A stretch of DNA of 39,289 nt, taken from IMG/VR virus record IMGVR_UViG_3300037041_000717, positions 1 to 39,289 of that record; one strand, written 5' to 3'. This document shows, piece after piece, positions 22,027 through 28,430 of the stretch. Position 1 is the stretch's first letter. Every line of letters starts with the position of its first letter. Both the position numbers and the translations under genes were made by a program. Source of the DNA: a virus. The notes below the pieces were generated by a model. That model ran no database searches, was not told the origin of the DNA, and saw nothing but the letters and a program-made list of their open reading frames with translations.

Positions 22027-22385
22027 TATTCATCCCCCTTGAGCTTAAGACCAAACGTCAACAAAAGATCCCGGTATTCTTGTACCGTGGCTAGCCCCAC
22101 ATTATGGTGGCGCAAGATTTCCTTCGCCGAGAGTTTGACTAACTCGCCGACGGTATCAATACCCAAATAGCTCATGGCGTCGTTCCGCGCGCGGGTGCTG
22201 AGATTAACCCAACGCAAACGGACGCAGTCTATGTTTACGGGCACCGTGGCAGGCGTAGCGCCCGCTGCGGGGGAGATTTTTTGACTGCGCTTCATTAGTG
22301 CTAAACGGCGCTCGGCTTGCAGTTCTTTAACCCGCGCTTTTGCCTCTGCAATCTGCAAATCAAGGTGGTAGAGATGTTCGTCCAC
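22026..22385 (-). CDS. Coiled-coil protein with an RNA polymerase alpha C-terminal domain-like module
   Basis: The chosen start is GTG 22385 behind GAGAGGAGACGACA, which matches the leader of other early genes; a GTG at 22418 lacks one. The protein has 119 residues. Residues 2-30 form a helix (HLYHLDLQIAEAKARVKELQ). Residues about 57-116 align with bacterial alpha-CTD. RWVNLSTRARNDAMSYLGI fits the segment around E. coli Arg265 and Asn268 (here Arg65 and Asn68). HHNVGLATV fits the NLGKKSL loop with Asn294 and Gly296 kept (Asn95, Gly97). It is first in the replication operon. It may bind UP-element-like DNA or displace host alpha-CTD. Confidence 0.7.
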   Translation of the reverse strand: MDEHLYHLDLQIAEAKARVKELQAERRLALMKRSQKISPAAGATPATVPVNIDCVRLRWVNLSTRARNDAMSYLGIDTVGELVKLSAKEILRHHNVGLATVQEYRDLLLTFGLKLKGDE

Positions 22386-22466
22386 TGTCGTCTCCTCTCG
22401 TGTGTTGAGCCCCAGCACTACAGAATTCTTGTTGACCTGTCAATGATTGTTTGATAGGTGATGGTC
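22386..22466. promoter_or_regulatory. Divergent control region with TTGAC-CT-GTCAA dyad
   Basis: The 12-bp dyad TTGACCTGTCAA (22432-22443) supplies a consensus -35 TTGACA on the minus strand and TTGACC on the plus strand. The -10 matches 17 bases away are weak (TAGTGC minus, TAGGTG plus). The minus and plus operons both start here, so an activator or repressor at the dyad could switch both. Confidence 0.4.
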
Positions 22467-22745
22467 ATGCGCGAAAAAGAAATCGAGACGTACCTCTGCA
22501 AGACCGTCGAGCGGATCGGCGGCCAAGCGTTCAAATTCACCTCGCCCATGAACCGCGGCGTCGCTGACCGGGTGGTGTGCCTGCCCAACGGCACGGTGTG
22601 GTTCATTGAGGTGAAGGCCCCCGACGGCAAGCTGACGGCGTTGCAGGAGCGTTTCGGCAGGCGCATGGCGGACCTCAAACAGAACTATGCAGTGCTCTAC
22701 ACGAAGGAGGAAGTGGACGAATGGTTTCGTACTATAACGAGATAG
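22467..22745 (+). CDS. VRR-NUC domain nuclease
   Basis: The start is taken as ATG 22467; ATG 22461 and GTG 22458 are alternatives. The 92 residues show the VRR-NUC pattern: KFTSPMNRGVADRVVCLPNG with the catalytic Asp in GVADR, then FIEVKAP with Glu and Lys, then a Gln-rich helix LTALQERF. This is a Holliday junction or flap-type nuclease fold common in phages. It is the first gene of the right early operon and overlaps the methyltransferase gene by 25 bases. A role in recombination or host DNA breakdown is inferred. Confidence 0.85.
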   Translation: MREKEIETYLCKTVERIGGQAFKFTSPMNRGVADRVVCLPNGTVWFIEVKAPDGKLTALQERFGRRMADLKQNYAVLYTKEEVDEWFRTITR

Positions 22746-24328
22746 ACCCCTACGCCGCGCAGTGGCTGCGCAACCTGATCGCCAATAAACTGATCGCTGA
22801 CGGAGATGTCGATGAAAGATCCATTCGGGACGTGGCTGCTGCGGACCTCCGCAGTTACACCCAGTGCCACTTCTTCGCCGGTATCGGCGTCTGGTCCTAC
22901 GCCCTCCGTCTTGCCGGATGGCCCGACGACCGGCCCGTCTGGACCGGCTCCTGCCCATGCCAGCCTTTCAGCGCCGCCGGACAAGGCAAGGGGTTCGACG
23001 ACGACCGGCACCTCTGGCCTGCATGGTTCCGACTTATCAACGCATGCAGACCGCCCGTTATCTTCGGGGAACAAGTCGCTAGCGCCGACGTCGTCGGCAA
23101 GGCTTCGAAATCGAGAGGCCGACAGGCGGTACGGGATAGCCTATCGGATGCGGCACAGGGCGCGCGACCTGGTGCGCCACGCCGAGCATCGGGCGAACCG
23201 GAAAGAGATTTCCTTCGATCTGTGGGATCACCTTCCGGCGCTGCAGGCGAGGATCGACGCGGGCAAGTGCGAGGTGACTGGTCTGCCGCTGAATTTGAAA
23301 GGCGGCAGGACATGGGACAGTCCGTCTCTAGATCGCATCGACCCTCAGAGCGGCTACGTCTACTCGAATGTGCGGGTGGTCTGTCATGGCGTGAACAGCG
23401 CGATGGGGGATTGGGGCGAGCAGAAACTGGTCGAGATGGCGAAAGCTATCTTGGACATGCGGAGGCAGAAATCGAACGCCTTCTCGCGGGCTTTGGGCGA
23501 GAGGCTGAAGGCGAGAATACAGGACCGTGGCTCGACGCTGTATTCAATGACTTGGAACGAATTGGCTACGCCGCAGGGGCGCACGTTCTTCCGGCTTGCG
23601 GCATCGGCGCCCCGCACATCCGCCAGCGCCTCTGGTTCGTCGGAGAAAGGTTGGACGACACCGCAAGCGCACGACACGACCGGGCGCTCGCTGGGTCAGA
23701 AGGAGAAGCACGGAACGAAGCACGGCTGCGCTTGTCTGGTGAGGGACGCGGATCTGACGGCTTGGCCGACGCCCAACGCCAACGACTGGAAGGGGGCATA
23801 CCAGGACGTGGAGAAGAACTTGGCGCGAACCGCGGCGGGGCATCAGGTGACAATGCAAGACGCAGCGAGACTGGCGGGCTGGCCGACGCCTGCAACGACG
23901 GACCACAAGGGCGGGTACATGGGGGGGCGCATGAGGAACGGCAAGCTCTCGACGGATCGGCTGGACGTGACGGCGCAGATTGCGGGCTGGAACACGCCAG
24001 CAGCCTCGGACGGGAACGGGGGCAAGCGCCCGCACCCGGACACGACGATGACGGGTCAGCACCCGGAGGGGCGGAAGGTGAACATGGGGCTGGCCTCGCA
24101 GGTTCACATCGGCTTCATCAAGACGGAGCCCGCCCGACTGACGGCCACTGGCGAGATGCTGACTGGCTCTTCTGCCGGGATGGAAAGTGGCGGCCAGTTG
24201 AACCCGGCACATTCCCGCTGGCTCATGGGGCTCCCGCCCGAGTGGGACGCCTGCGCGCCTACGGCAATGCCATCGTCCCGCAAGTCGCGGCAGAAGTGAT
24301 CGGAGCGTACCTCGATGCCCGCCCTTAG
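22721..24328 (+). CDS. DNA cytosine-C5 methyltransferase (frame A of an overprinted locus)
   Basis: The protein has 535 residues; ATG 22721 follows GGAGG. Motif I is FFAGIG (51-56), motif IV CPCQPFS with catalytic Cys80, motif VI GEQVA (116-120), motif VIII HIRQRLWFV (299-307). The C-terminus has motif X-like VGRLRAYGNAIVPQ. Two unusual parts are visible. Residues about 126-268 are a charged, low-complexity insertion. Residues 310-475 are a hypervariable region with repeated GLADA or GLEHAS segments, probably the target-recognition part. Both parts are also read in frame B (22812-24299). The enzyme would methylate phage DNA against host restriction. Confidence 0.85.
   Translation: MVSYYNEIDPYAAQWLRNLIANKLIADGDVDERSIRDVAAADLRSYTQCHFFAGIGVWSYALRLAGWPDDRPVWTGSCPCQPFSAAGQGKGFDDDRHLWPAWFRLINACRPPVIFGEQVASADVVGKASKSRGRQAVRDSLSDAAQGARPGAPRRASGEPERDFLRSVGSPSGAAGEDRRGQVRGDWSAAEFERRQDMGQSVSRSHRPSERLRLLECAGGLSWREQRDGGLGRAETGRDGESYLGHAEAEIERLLAGFGREAEGENTGPWLDAVFNDLERIGYAAGAHVLPACGIGAPHIRQRLWFVGERLDDTASARHDRALAGSEGEARNEARLRLSGEGRGSDGLADAQRQRLEGGIPGRGEELGANRGGASGDNARRSETGGLADACNDGPQGRVHGGAHEERQALDGSAGRDGADCGLEHASSLGRERGQAPAPGHDDDGSAPGGAEGEHGAGLAGSHRLHQDGARPTDGHWRDADWLFCRDGKWRPVEPGTFPLAHGAPARVGRLRAYGNAIVPQVAAEVIGAYLDARP
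22812..24299 (+). CDS. Overprinted protein with HNH-like domain and WxTP repeats (frame B)
   Basis: A 495-residue frame lies inside the methyltransferase gene, shifted by +1. ATG 22812 has GGAG six bases upstream (22802-22805). Residues about 100-215 resemble an HNH endonuclease: GKCEVTGLPLNL, then SPSLDRIDPQSGYVYSN, then VCHGVNSAMGDWGE. The C-terminal half has four repeats of the form [GA]WxTPxxxD (GWTTPQAHD, AWPTPNAND, GWPTPATTD, GWNTPAASD) and ends GQLNPAHSRWLMGLPPEWDA before a basic tail. I recall similar proteins beside phage Dcm genes, usually called hypothetical. The HNH domain makes translation of this frame likely. Confidence 0.65.
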   Translation: MKDPFGTWLLRTSAVTPSATSSPVSASGPTPSVLPDGPTTGPSGPAPAHASLSAPPDKARGSTTTGTSGLHGSDLSTHADRPLSSGNKSLAPTSSARLRNREADRRYGIAYRMRHRARDLVRHAEHRANRKEISFDLWDHLPALQARIDAGKCEVTGLPLNLKGGRTWDSPSLDRIDPQSGYVYSNVRVVCHGVNSAMGDWGEQKLVEMAKAILDMRRQKSNAFSRALGERLKARIQDRGSTLYSMTWNELATPQGRTFFRLAASAPRTSASASGSSEKGWTTPQAHDTTGRSLGQKEKHGTKHGCACLVRDADLTAWPTPNANDWKGAYQDVEKNLARTAAGHQVTMQDAARLAGWPTPATTDHKGGYMGGRMRNGKLSTDRLDVTAQIAGWNTPAASDGNGGKRPHPDTTMTGQHPEGRKVNMGLASQVHIGFIKTEPARLTATGEMLTGSSAGMESGGQLNPAHSRWLMGLPPEWDACAPTAMPSSRKSRQK

Positions 24329-25655
24329 ACCATACCAGAGCCAAGCCGTAGACTTCATCTACGAACGCGACCGCAGCATGGTCCTGGCACCCGTGGGCGC
24401 GGGCAAGACGGCCATCACGCTGACCGCCATGCGCGAGTTCATGGTCAACGGCGTGGTCAAGCGGTGGCTGGTCGTCGCGCCCAAGCGCGTCTGCACCGAC
24501 GTGTGGCCGGTCGAGGCCCCCAAGTGGGCACCCGACCTGACCATCGCCGTGGCGGTCGGCAACGCAGCCAAACGCCGTGCCGCCTTCGCGTCCGACGCCG
24601 CCGCGGTCGTGGTCAACTACGACGTTCTCGACGCCGTGGGCGATGACTTTGGGCGGTTCGACGGCATCGTGTTCGACGAACTGACCCGGCTCAAGAACCC
24701 GTCCGGCAAGCGGTTCAAGGCACTGCACAAGCACCTGGGCCGCTTCAACGTGCGGATCGGCCTCACCGGGTCGTTCACGTCGAACGGGCTGGAGGATGTG
24801 TTCGGGCAGTGCTTCGTGATCGACCAGACGCTGCTGGGCCGCGCCAAGGGCGCGTTCATGCAGCAGTACTTCAACCTGATCAACCGCGAGTTCAACCAGT
24901 GGGAGCCGCGCGCGAACGCGCTGCCGCAGGTCATGGCCCGCATCAAGCCCGCCACCTTCGTGCTGGAGCCGGGCGACTACAAGGACACGCTGCCGCCATG
25001 CCATATCGTCGAGATGCGGACCGACCTTGAGGACCGCAGTCCTTACGAGAAGATGAAGAAGGAGATGCTGATCGAACTGGATGGTCAGGAGATTACCGCG
25101 CTGTCGGCCGCCGCGCTGACGACCAAGCTCCAGCAGTTGGCTGGCGGCTGGGCCTACGCGACGATCCTCTGGCCCGACACGGGCCGCGGGCGCTTGGCGC
25201 AGAAGATCGCGTCATGGTACTCCTGGCACCGCTTCGAGATGCTGGACGAGATCCTCGAAGGCAACCAGCAGGACAACACCATCGTCGTCTACAACTTCGT
25301 CGAAGAACTGACGCAACTCAAGAACCGCTACCCGCACGTCTGGACGCTGGACGACGGCGCCGACGTGATCGAGCGGTGGAACCGCGGCGAGATCCGGCTG
25401 CTGGCCATCCATCCTAAGTCTGCTGGGCACGGAATTAACATACAACTAGGGGGTGCAAAAATGGTCTTTTTGTCCCTACCGTGGTCGCTAGAACTGTACG
25501 AGCAGACCATCGGGCGTATCCACCGCAGCGGCCAGACCCGCGACGTGTGGGTCTACGTCATGCTCACCAACAAGACCATCGACGAGCGCATCTGGGCCGC
25601 GCTTGCCGACAAGCGGTCCATTTCCGATCTGGCCCTTGAGGAGTTGAAAGGATGA
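24315..25655 (+). CDS. SNF2-type superfamily 2 helicase
   Basis: The protein has 446 residues. Motif I is VGAGKT (27-32), motif II FDELTRLKN with DELT at 121-124 in place of DEAH, motif III LTGS (150-153). The C-terminal RecA domain has IHPKSAGHGINIQ and motif VI QTIGRIHRSGQ (397-407), typical of SNF2-like proteins. Phage relatives lie beside VRR-NUC and PolA genes and are thought to remodel or unwind DNA during replication or recombination. The start overlaps the methyltransferase end by 14 bases. Confidence 0.88.
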   Translation: MPALRPYQSQAVDFIYERDRSMVLAPVGAGKTAITLTAMREFMVNGVVKRWLVVAPKRVCTDVWPVEAPKWAPDLTIAVAVGNAAKRRAAFASDAAAVVVNYDVLDAVGDDFGRFDGIVFDELTRLKNPSGKRFKALHKHLGRFNVRIGLTGSFTSNGLEDVFGQCFVIDQTLLGRAKGAFMQQYFNLINREFNQWEPRANALPQVMARIKPATFVLEPGDYKDTLPPCHIVEMRTDLEDRSPYEKMKKEMLIELDGQEITALSAAALTTKLQQLAGGWAYATILWPDTGRGRLAQKIASWYSWHRFEMLDEILEGNQQDNTIVVYNFVEELTQLKNRYPHVWTLDDGADVIERWNRGEIRLLAIHPKSAGHGINIQLGGAKMVFLSLPWSLELYEQTIGRIHRSGQTRDVWVYVMLTNKTIDERIWAALADKRSISDLALEELKG

Positions 25656-25834
25656 ATTGGTTTGAACTCAATGCGGTGCTGCCTCTGCGTGACGAGCGCC
25701 AGGTGCAGAAGATGCTGGAGGACGAGGTGACGAAGCACAAGCGTTCGTCGTTCATCGTCCGGCTGCACCAGCGGTACACGACGCTGCGGGCGCAGCGCGA
25801 GCGGAAGGAACTGCTGGAAAGGGCGGGGCAATGA
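25652..25834 (+). CDS. 60-residue helical protein, unknown
   Basis: ATG 25652 overlaps the helicase stop (ATGA). The product MNWFELNAVLPLRDERQVQK continues as a charged, probably single long helix (HQRYTTLRAQRERKELLERA). It overlaps the next gene by ATGA. It may be a partner of the helicase. No family was recognised. Confidence 0.6.
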   Translation: MNWFELNAVLPLRDERQVQKMLEDEVTKHKRSSFIVRLHQRYTTLRAQRERKELLERAGQ

Positions 25835-26223
25835 GCGACGCAAAGATCGAAACGATGGTCATGATAACGGGTCGAGAATATGAGGCTCTCCGCGCCGAGG
25901 TCGAGCGGCTGAAGTCCGTCGAGGCAGACTACGATGACCACGAGCGGGAGATGATCGACCTTGAGGATGACAATGCCCGCCTCCGCGCCCGCGCGGAGGA
26001 GCTGGAGGATCTTGCATCAAGCTACCTCGCAGCTGCTGCTCAGGTCGGCGGGTGCGTAGATGGTGGATGCGTGGTGCTTCGCCGAACCGGAATGCGCACC
26101 AACGGCGGCTGCCGCTGCACACACAGCATGGACCGGGCGCGAGAGCGTGGCGTCAGCAGGCTATTGATGATGGCCCAGCACATAGCCCTCGCCGCCATCA
26201 CACAGGAGAAGAGAGATGAGTGA
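25831..26223 (+). CDS. Coiled-coil protein with Cys-rich segment
   Basis: The protein has 130 residues. Residues 15-65 are a coiled coil (EALRAEVERLKSVEADYDDH then REMIDLEDDNARLRARAEEL). The segment GGCVDGGCVVLRRTGMRTNG then GCRCTHS contains four Cys that could hold one metal ion. A C-terminal helix follows. The gene is coupled at both ends (ATGA before, overlap with 26216 after). Function unknown. Confidence 0.55.
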   Translation: MSDAKIETMVMITGREYEALRAEVERLKSVEADYDDHEREMIDLEDDNARLRARAEELEDLASSYLAAAAQVGGCVDGGCVVLRRTGMRTNGGCRCTHSMDRARERGVSRLLMMAQHIALAAITQEKRDE

Positions 26224-26710
26224 CGAACCCTCAAAAACACATTGGACAGAACAGGCCCTTCGCGGCGGAATCCGGCCTTGCACATGCCATCCCGAAGATG
26301 CTCCTGTCCCATGCCAGCGCGGCTACGCTCTCTCGCTGTGTCTTAAGCGCGAGATGAACTGCAAGGCCGACATTATCGTCGTACTCAAGGCGGAGGTTTC
26401 AAGCCTCCGCGTCACAGTGCGGCTGCACAAGGAACGGGCCGAAGCCCTCACCGCAGAGAACGCCGCGCACAATCATGCGGCAGTCAAATATCTAGTCGAG
26501 ATCGATGAACTCCGCGCCGAGAACGAGAAGCTGCGCGCCGAGGTTGAAAAGCTGCGAGCGGCGCTTGAGCCGTTTGCAGATATGGGCAGGGCCATGATGG
26601 GCAGGAAGCACCCCAGCGAAGCTGTTGTGCAGTATGCTCTGGCCCTGACCATCAAGGTTTTCCACTTGGTTGCCGCGCATGAAGCCCGCGCCGCACTGGG
26701 GGAGAAATAA
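26216..26710 (+). CDS. Coiled-coil protein with N-terminal Cys/His cluster
   Basis: The protein has 164 residues. The N-terminus has PCTCHPEDAPVPCQRGYALS then LCLKREMNCK, a possible zinc site. A coiled coil follows (IDELRAENEKLRAEVEKLRA). The C-terminal helix FADMGRAMMGRKHPSEAVVQ resembles short proteins that recur in phage early regions. It shares the AExEKLRA type of coil with its upstream neighbour but not an obvious common ancestor. It ends in the TAATG junction with the next gene. Confidence 0.55.
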   Translation: MSDEPSKTHWTEQALRGGIRPCTCHPEDAPVPCQRGYALSLCLKREMNCKADIIVVLKAEVSSLRVTVRLHKERAEALTAENAAHNHAAVKYLVEIDELRAENEKLRAEVEKLRAALEPFADMGRAMMGRKHPSEAVVQYALALTIKVFHLVAAHEARAALGEK

Positions 26711-26925
26711 TGATCATCATCGCAAAGATCGACAAAGAGATTGCAGCCTTGGAGAAGAAGAAGGCCGCGATCCAGAAGAAATGCAGCCATCCGGCCACCA
26801 CTAAGCGGCGTTGGTATCACGAAGGCAACATCCTCACAGGGAGGGACGATAGCTCTGGCGTCGATTACAAATGTGAGTTGTGCGGGGCGAAATGGACAAG
26901 GGAGAACCCCAATGATAAAGGCTGA
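26710..26925 (+). CDS. Small zinc-ribbon protein
   Basis: The protein has 71 residues with a short helix (IDKEIAALEKKKAAIQKK). It is followed by KCSHP and then YKCELCGAKW, giving two Cys/His pairs compatible with one zinc ribbon. The start overlaps the previous stop by one base (TAATG). Such small ribbons often bind nucleic acid or a polymerase. The target here is unknown. Confidence 0.6.
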   Translation: MIIIAKIDKEIAALEKKKAAIQKKCSHPATTKRRWYHEGNILTGRDDSSGVDYKCELCGAKWTRENPNDKG

Positions 26926-27106
26926 ACAGGTGCCGGATGCAGTATGGTCTGCCTTCCATGAAGCGGTTTTGCGATACGGATACAAGCCGCAAGCCATCGC
27001 CGCCGCTATCGATGCGTGGCCGGGGGCTTTTCAGACCACGACGCAGATAAACCGTGACGCGACAGAAGTTCTCATCCTCCCCCTGCCTACGGAGAAGCTG
27101 GAATAA
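26912..27106 (+). CDS. 64-residue protein, unknown
   Basis: ATG 26912 lies behind GGGAGAACCCC and overlaps the previous gene by 14 bases. The product MIKAEQVPDAVWSAFHEAVL then RYGYKPQAIAAAIDAWPGAF has a helical N-terminal half and a beta C-terminus (EVLILPLPTEKLE). It resembles small phage early proteins seen in alphaproteobacterial phages. No function is known to me. Confidence 0.6.
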   Translation: MIKAEQVPDAVWSAFHEAVLRYGYKPQAIAAAIDAWPGAFQTTTQINRDATEVLILPLPTEKLE

Positions 27107-27342
27107 TGAGAAAATTTCGCCGCCTTCGCATACCGCAACGCGCGCACCCGCTGGTGCGGCGGCTGTACGCAGAGATGAACCACCAGCGGATCGGCGTCAC
27201 CGACATGGCCGAACGGACGGGCATCGCACGGAACACGTTCAAGGGTTGGCGAACGCGGCACTGCCCCCGTGTTGCGGAACTGGAGGCATGCTATAACGTT
27301 CTGGGTATGAAACTGACCGTAAAGGTGGTGAGAGATGAATGA
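27106..27342 (+). CDS. Small HTH (XRE-like) DNA-binding protein
   Basis: The protein has 78 residues. The basic N-terminus (MRKFRRLRIPQRAHPLVRRL) is followed by a helix-turn-helix: YAEMNHQRIGVTDMAERTGI then ARNTFKGWRTRHCPRVAELE. The pattern is like Cro/CI-type HTH proteins, without a C-terminal dimer domain. It is the only clear small regulator in the window and may control the early operons. The start overlaps the previous stop (TAATG). Confidence 0.7.
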   Translation: MRKFRRLRIPQRAHPLVRRLYAEMNHQRIGVTDMAERTGIARNTFKGWRTRHCPRVAELEACYNVLGMKLTVKVVRDE

Positions 27343-27607
27343 CATTCTAGACGAACGCGAGAAGACCCACGGCGACTATCATCGGGTGGCCATGATGGCC
27401 CAAGAACTGAAGGACGCCATGCGCCGCGGCAAGAACTGGAGGACGCTTGACGACACCCAGCGCGAGACGCTGGAACTGATCGCCAGCAAGATCGGCCGCA
27501 TCCTGTCAGGCAACCCGCACGAGGTCGATCACTGGCGTGACATCGCGGGCTACGCCACGCTGATCGAGCGGTGGCTCACCCGCGATGGTGAAGCGCCTAC
27601 TTCTTGA
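27335..27607 (+). CDS. DUF6378-like protein
   Basis: The protein has 90 residues. MNDILDEREKTHGDYHRVAM, then QRETLELIASKIGRILSGNP, then DHWRDIAGYATLIERWL match a phage family I recall as DUF6378. Its all-helical form and EKTHGDY and DHWxDIAGY motifs recall MazG-type all-alpha nucleotide enzymes, but I cannot show the active site. It is the last gene of the right early operon. Its end overlaps the holin gene of the opposite strand by 11 bases. Confidence 0.7.
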   Translation: MNDILDEREKTHGDYHRVAMMAQELKDAMRRGKNWRTLDDTQRETLELIASKIGRILSGNPHEVDHWRDIAGYATLIERWLTRDGEAPTS

Positions 27608-27764
27608 GAACGTTGTTGATGCCGTCGCGGATCGTAGCGCCCAGCGCCGCGGTCACGGCGAGCTGCACCGCCGCCTGGAGCGTGATGTCGCCCACAAGGT
27701 AGGACGCAGCGGCGCCGATGACGGTGACGCCTGCGAGAATGTAGGTCTTGTAGCCCTTGAGCAT
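27597..27764 (-). CDS. Probable holin, 55 residues
   Basis: ATG 27764 follows GGGAAGTGAC. The product begins MLKGYKTYILAGVTVIGAAA, then has a Gly/Asp turn (YLVGDITLQ) and a second hydrophobic stretch AAVQLAVTAALGATIRDG with a charged tail NNVLKK. Two membrane helices fit a class II-type holin. It lies directly after the endolysin gene and ends the late operon, so the order is spanin-like, endolysin, holin. It would form the membrane lesion that releases or triggers the endolysin. Confidence 0.75.
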   Translation of the reverse strand: MLKGYKTYILAGVTVIGAAASYLVGDITLQAAVQLAVTAALGATIRDGINNVLKK

Positions 27765-27765
27765 G

Positions 27766-28185
27766 TCACTTCCCTTTCGTTGTGCCGGGATACTGGACCC
27801 ACGGCAGTTGAAAATGTGGCCCGTCCTTGAACGTCTTCCAGTCGCCGCCCCACTCCAGCAGCACGCCTTCCTTCTTGGCTGCCGCCTTCATGGCCTTGGC
27901 CAGACGGTCGTAGAGCGGCCAGTCCCAGCGCACCTTGCCGTCGATGGCCGCGGCCAGATCGACGGCGTGGCTGTAGCCGTTGGCGGCCGGGATGTGACGC
28001 GAGCGCAGCGTCTTGGATGCGCCCTTGGCCTTGAGGATCTTCTGCTCTTCCAGCGTGCGCACGCCGCAGGTGACGATGAACCCGGTGTCGGCGTCCTTCC
28101 AGTCCTCGGCGCAGCGCAGCACGACGCGCACCAGGTCGGGATGGACGCCCTTGAGCTTGGCAACCGACGCCGTGTTCAGCTTCAT
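27766..28185 (-). CDS. Endolysin, M15 family L-Ala-D-Glu peptidase type
   Basis: The protein has 139 residues. The metallopeptidase motifs are SRHIPAANGYSHAVDLAA (His64, His73, Asp76) and WGGDWKTFKDGPHFQLP (His124). They match phage endolysins of the VanY/M15_4 type that cut peptide stems of peptidoglycan. There is no signal peptide, so it needs the holin just downstream. The start overlaps the spanin-like gene's stop (ATGA). Confidence 0.9.
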   Translation of the reverse strand: MKLNTASVAKLKGVHPDLVRVVLRCAEDWKDADTGFIVTCGVRTLEEQKILKAKGASKTLRSRHIPAANGYSHAVDLAAAIDGKVRWDWPLYDRLAKAMKAAAKKEGVLLEWGGDWKTFKDGPHFQLPWVQYPGTTKGK

Positions 28186-28424
28186 TTCCTCAAAGCCTCC
28201 TCGATGCTGTCGAGCTTCTGCATGATCGCGCGGCTCGTCTCGCGGATCTCCTTGATCTCGCGGTCGTGCGCTAGTCGAGCAGTTGCCGTCTCGGCTTGCA
28301 GCACCGCAATGGCCGTCTCATGGGCCTGCTGCTGGCGGTAGATGACCCACACGAACGCAGCCACGGGCGCGATGATCCACTGCATGATGGCGCCAAGCAC
28401 TTTGAAGGTTTGGTCGTCAAGCAC
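28182..28424 (-). CDS. Membrane-anchored coiled-coil protein, spanin-like lysis accessory
   Basis: The protein has 80 residues with a GTG start behind GAGGTGA. One membrane helix (VLGAIMQWIIAPVAAFVWVI) near the N-terminus is followed by a coiled coil (ETAIAVLQAETATARLAHDR and onward). This N-in anchor plus periplasmic coil is the shape of an inner-membrane spanin, though small. DUF2730-like proteins have the same layout. Its place in the lysis cassette supports a lysis role. No outer-membrane lipoprotein partner was found. Confidence 0.55.
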   Translation of the reverse strand: MLDDQTFKVLGAIMQWIIAPVAAFVWVIYRQQQAHETAIAVLQAETATARLAHDREIKEIRETSRAIMQKLDSIEEALRK

Positions 28425-28430
28425 GTTACG

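Noticed and set aside
22721-24328. A sequencing frameshift splitting the methyltransferase
   Set aside because: Frame A carries methyltransferase motifs on both sides of the insertion and to the C-terminus with no stop. No frameshift is needed to rebuild the enzyme.
23544-25004. 486-residue open frame on the minus strand across the methyltransferase and helicase genes
   Set aside because: The composition is typical antisense shadow (repeated VDH, RLV, HVGA). There is no ribosome site and no recognisable motif. Unlike frame B it contains no known domain.
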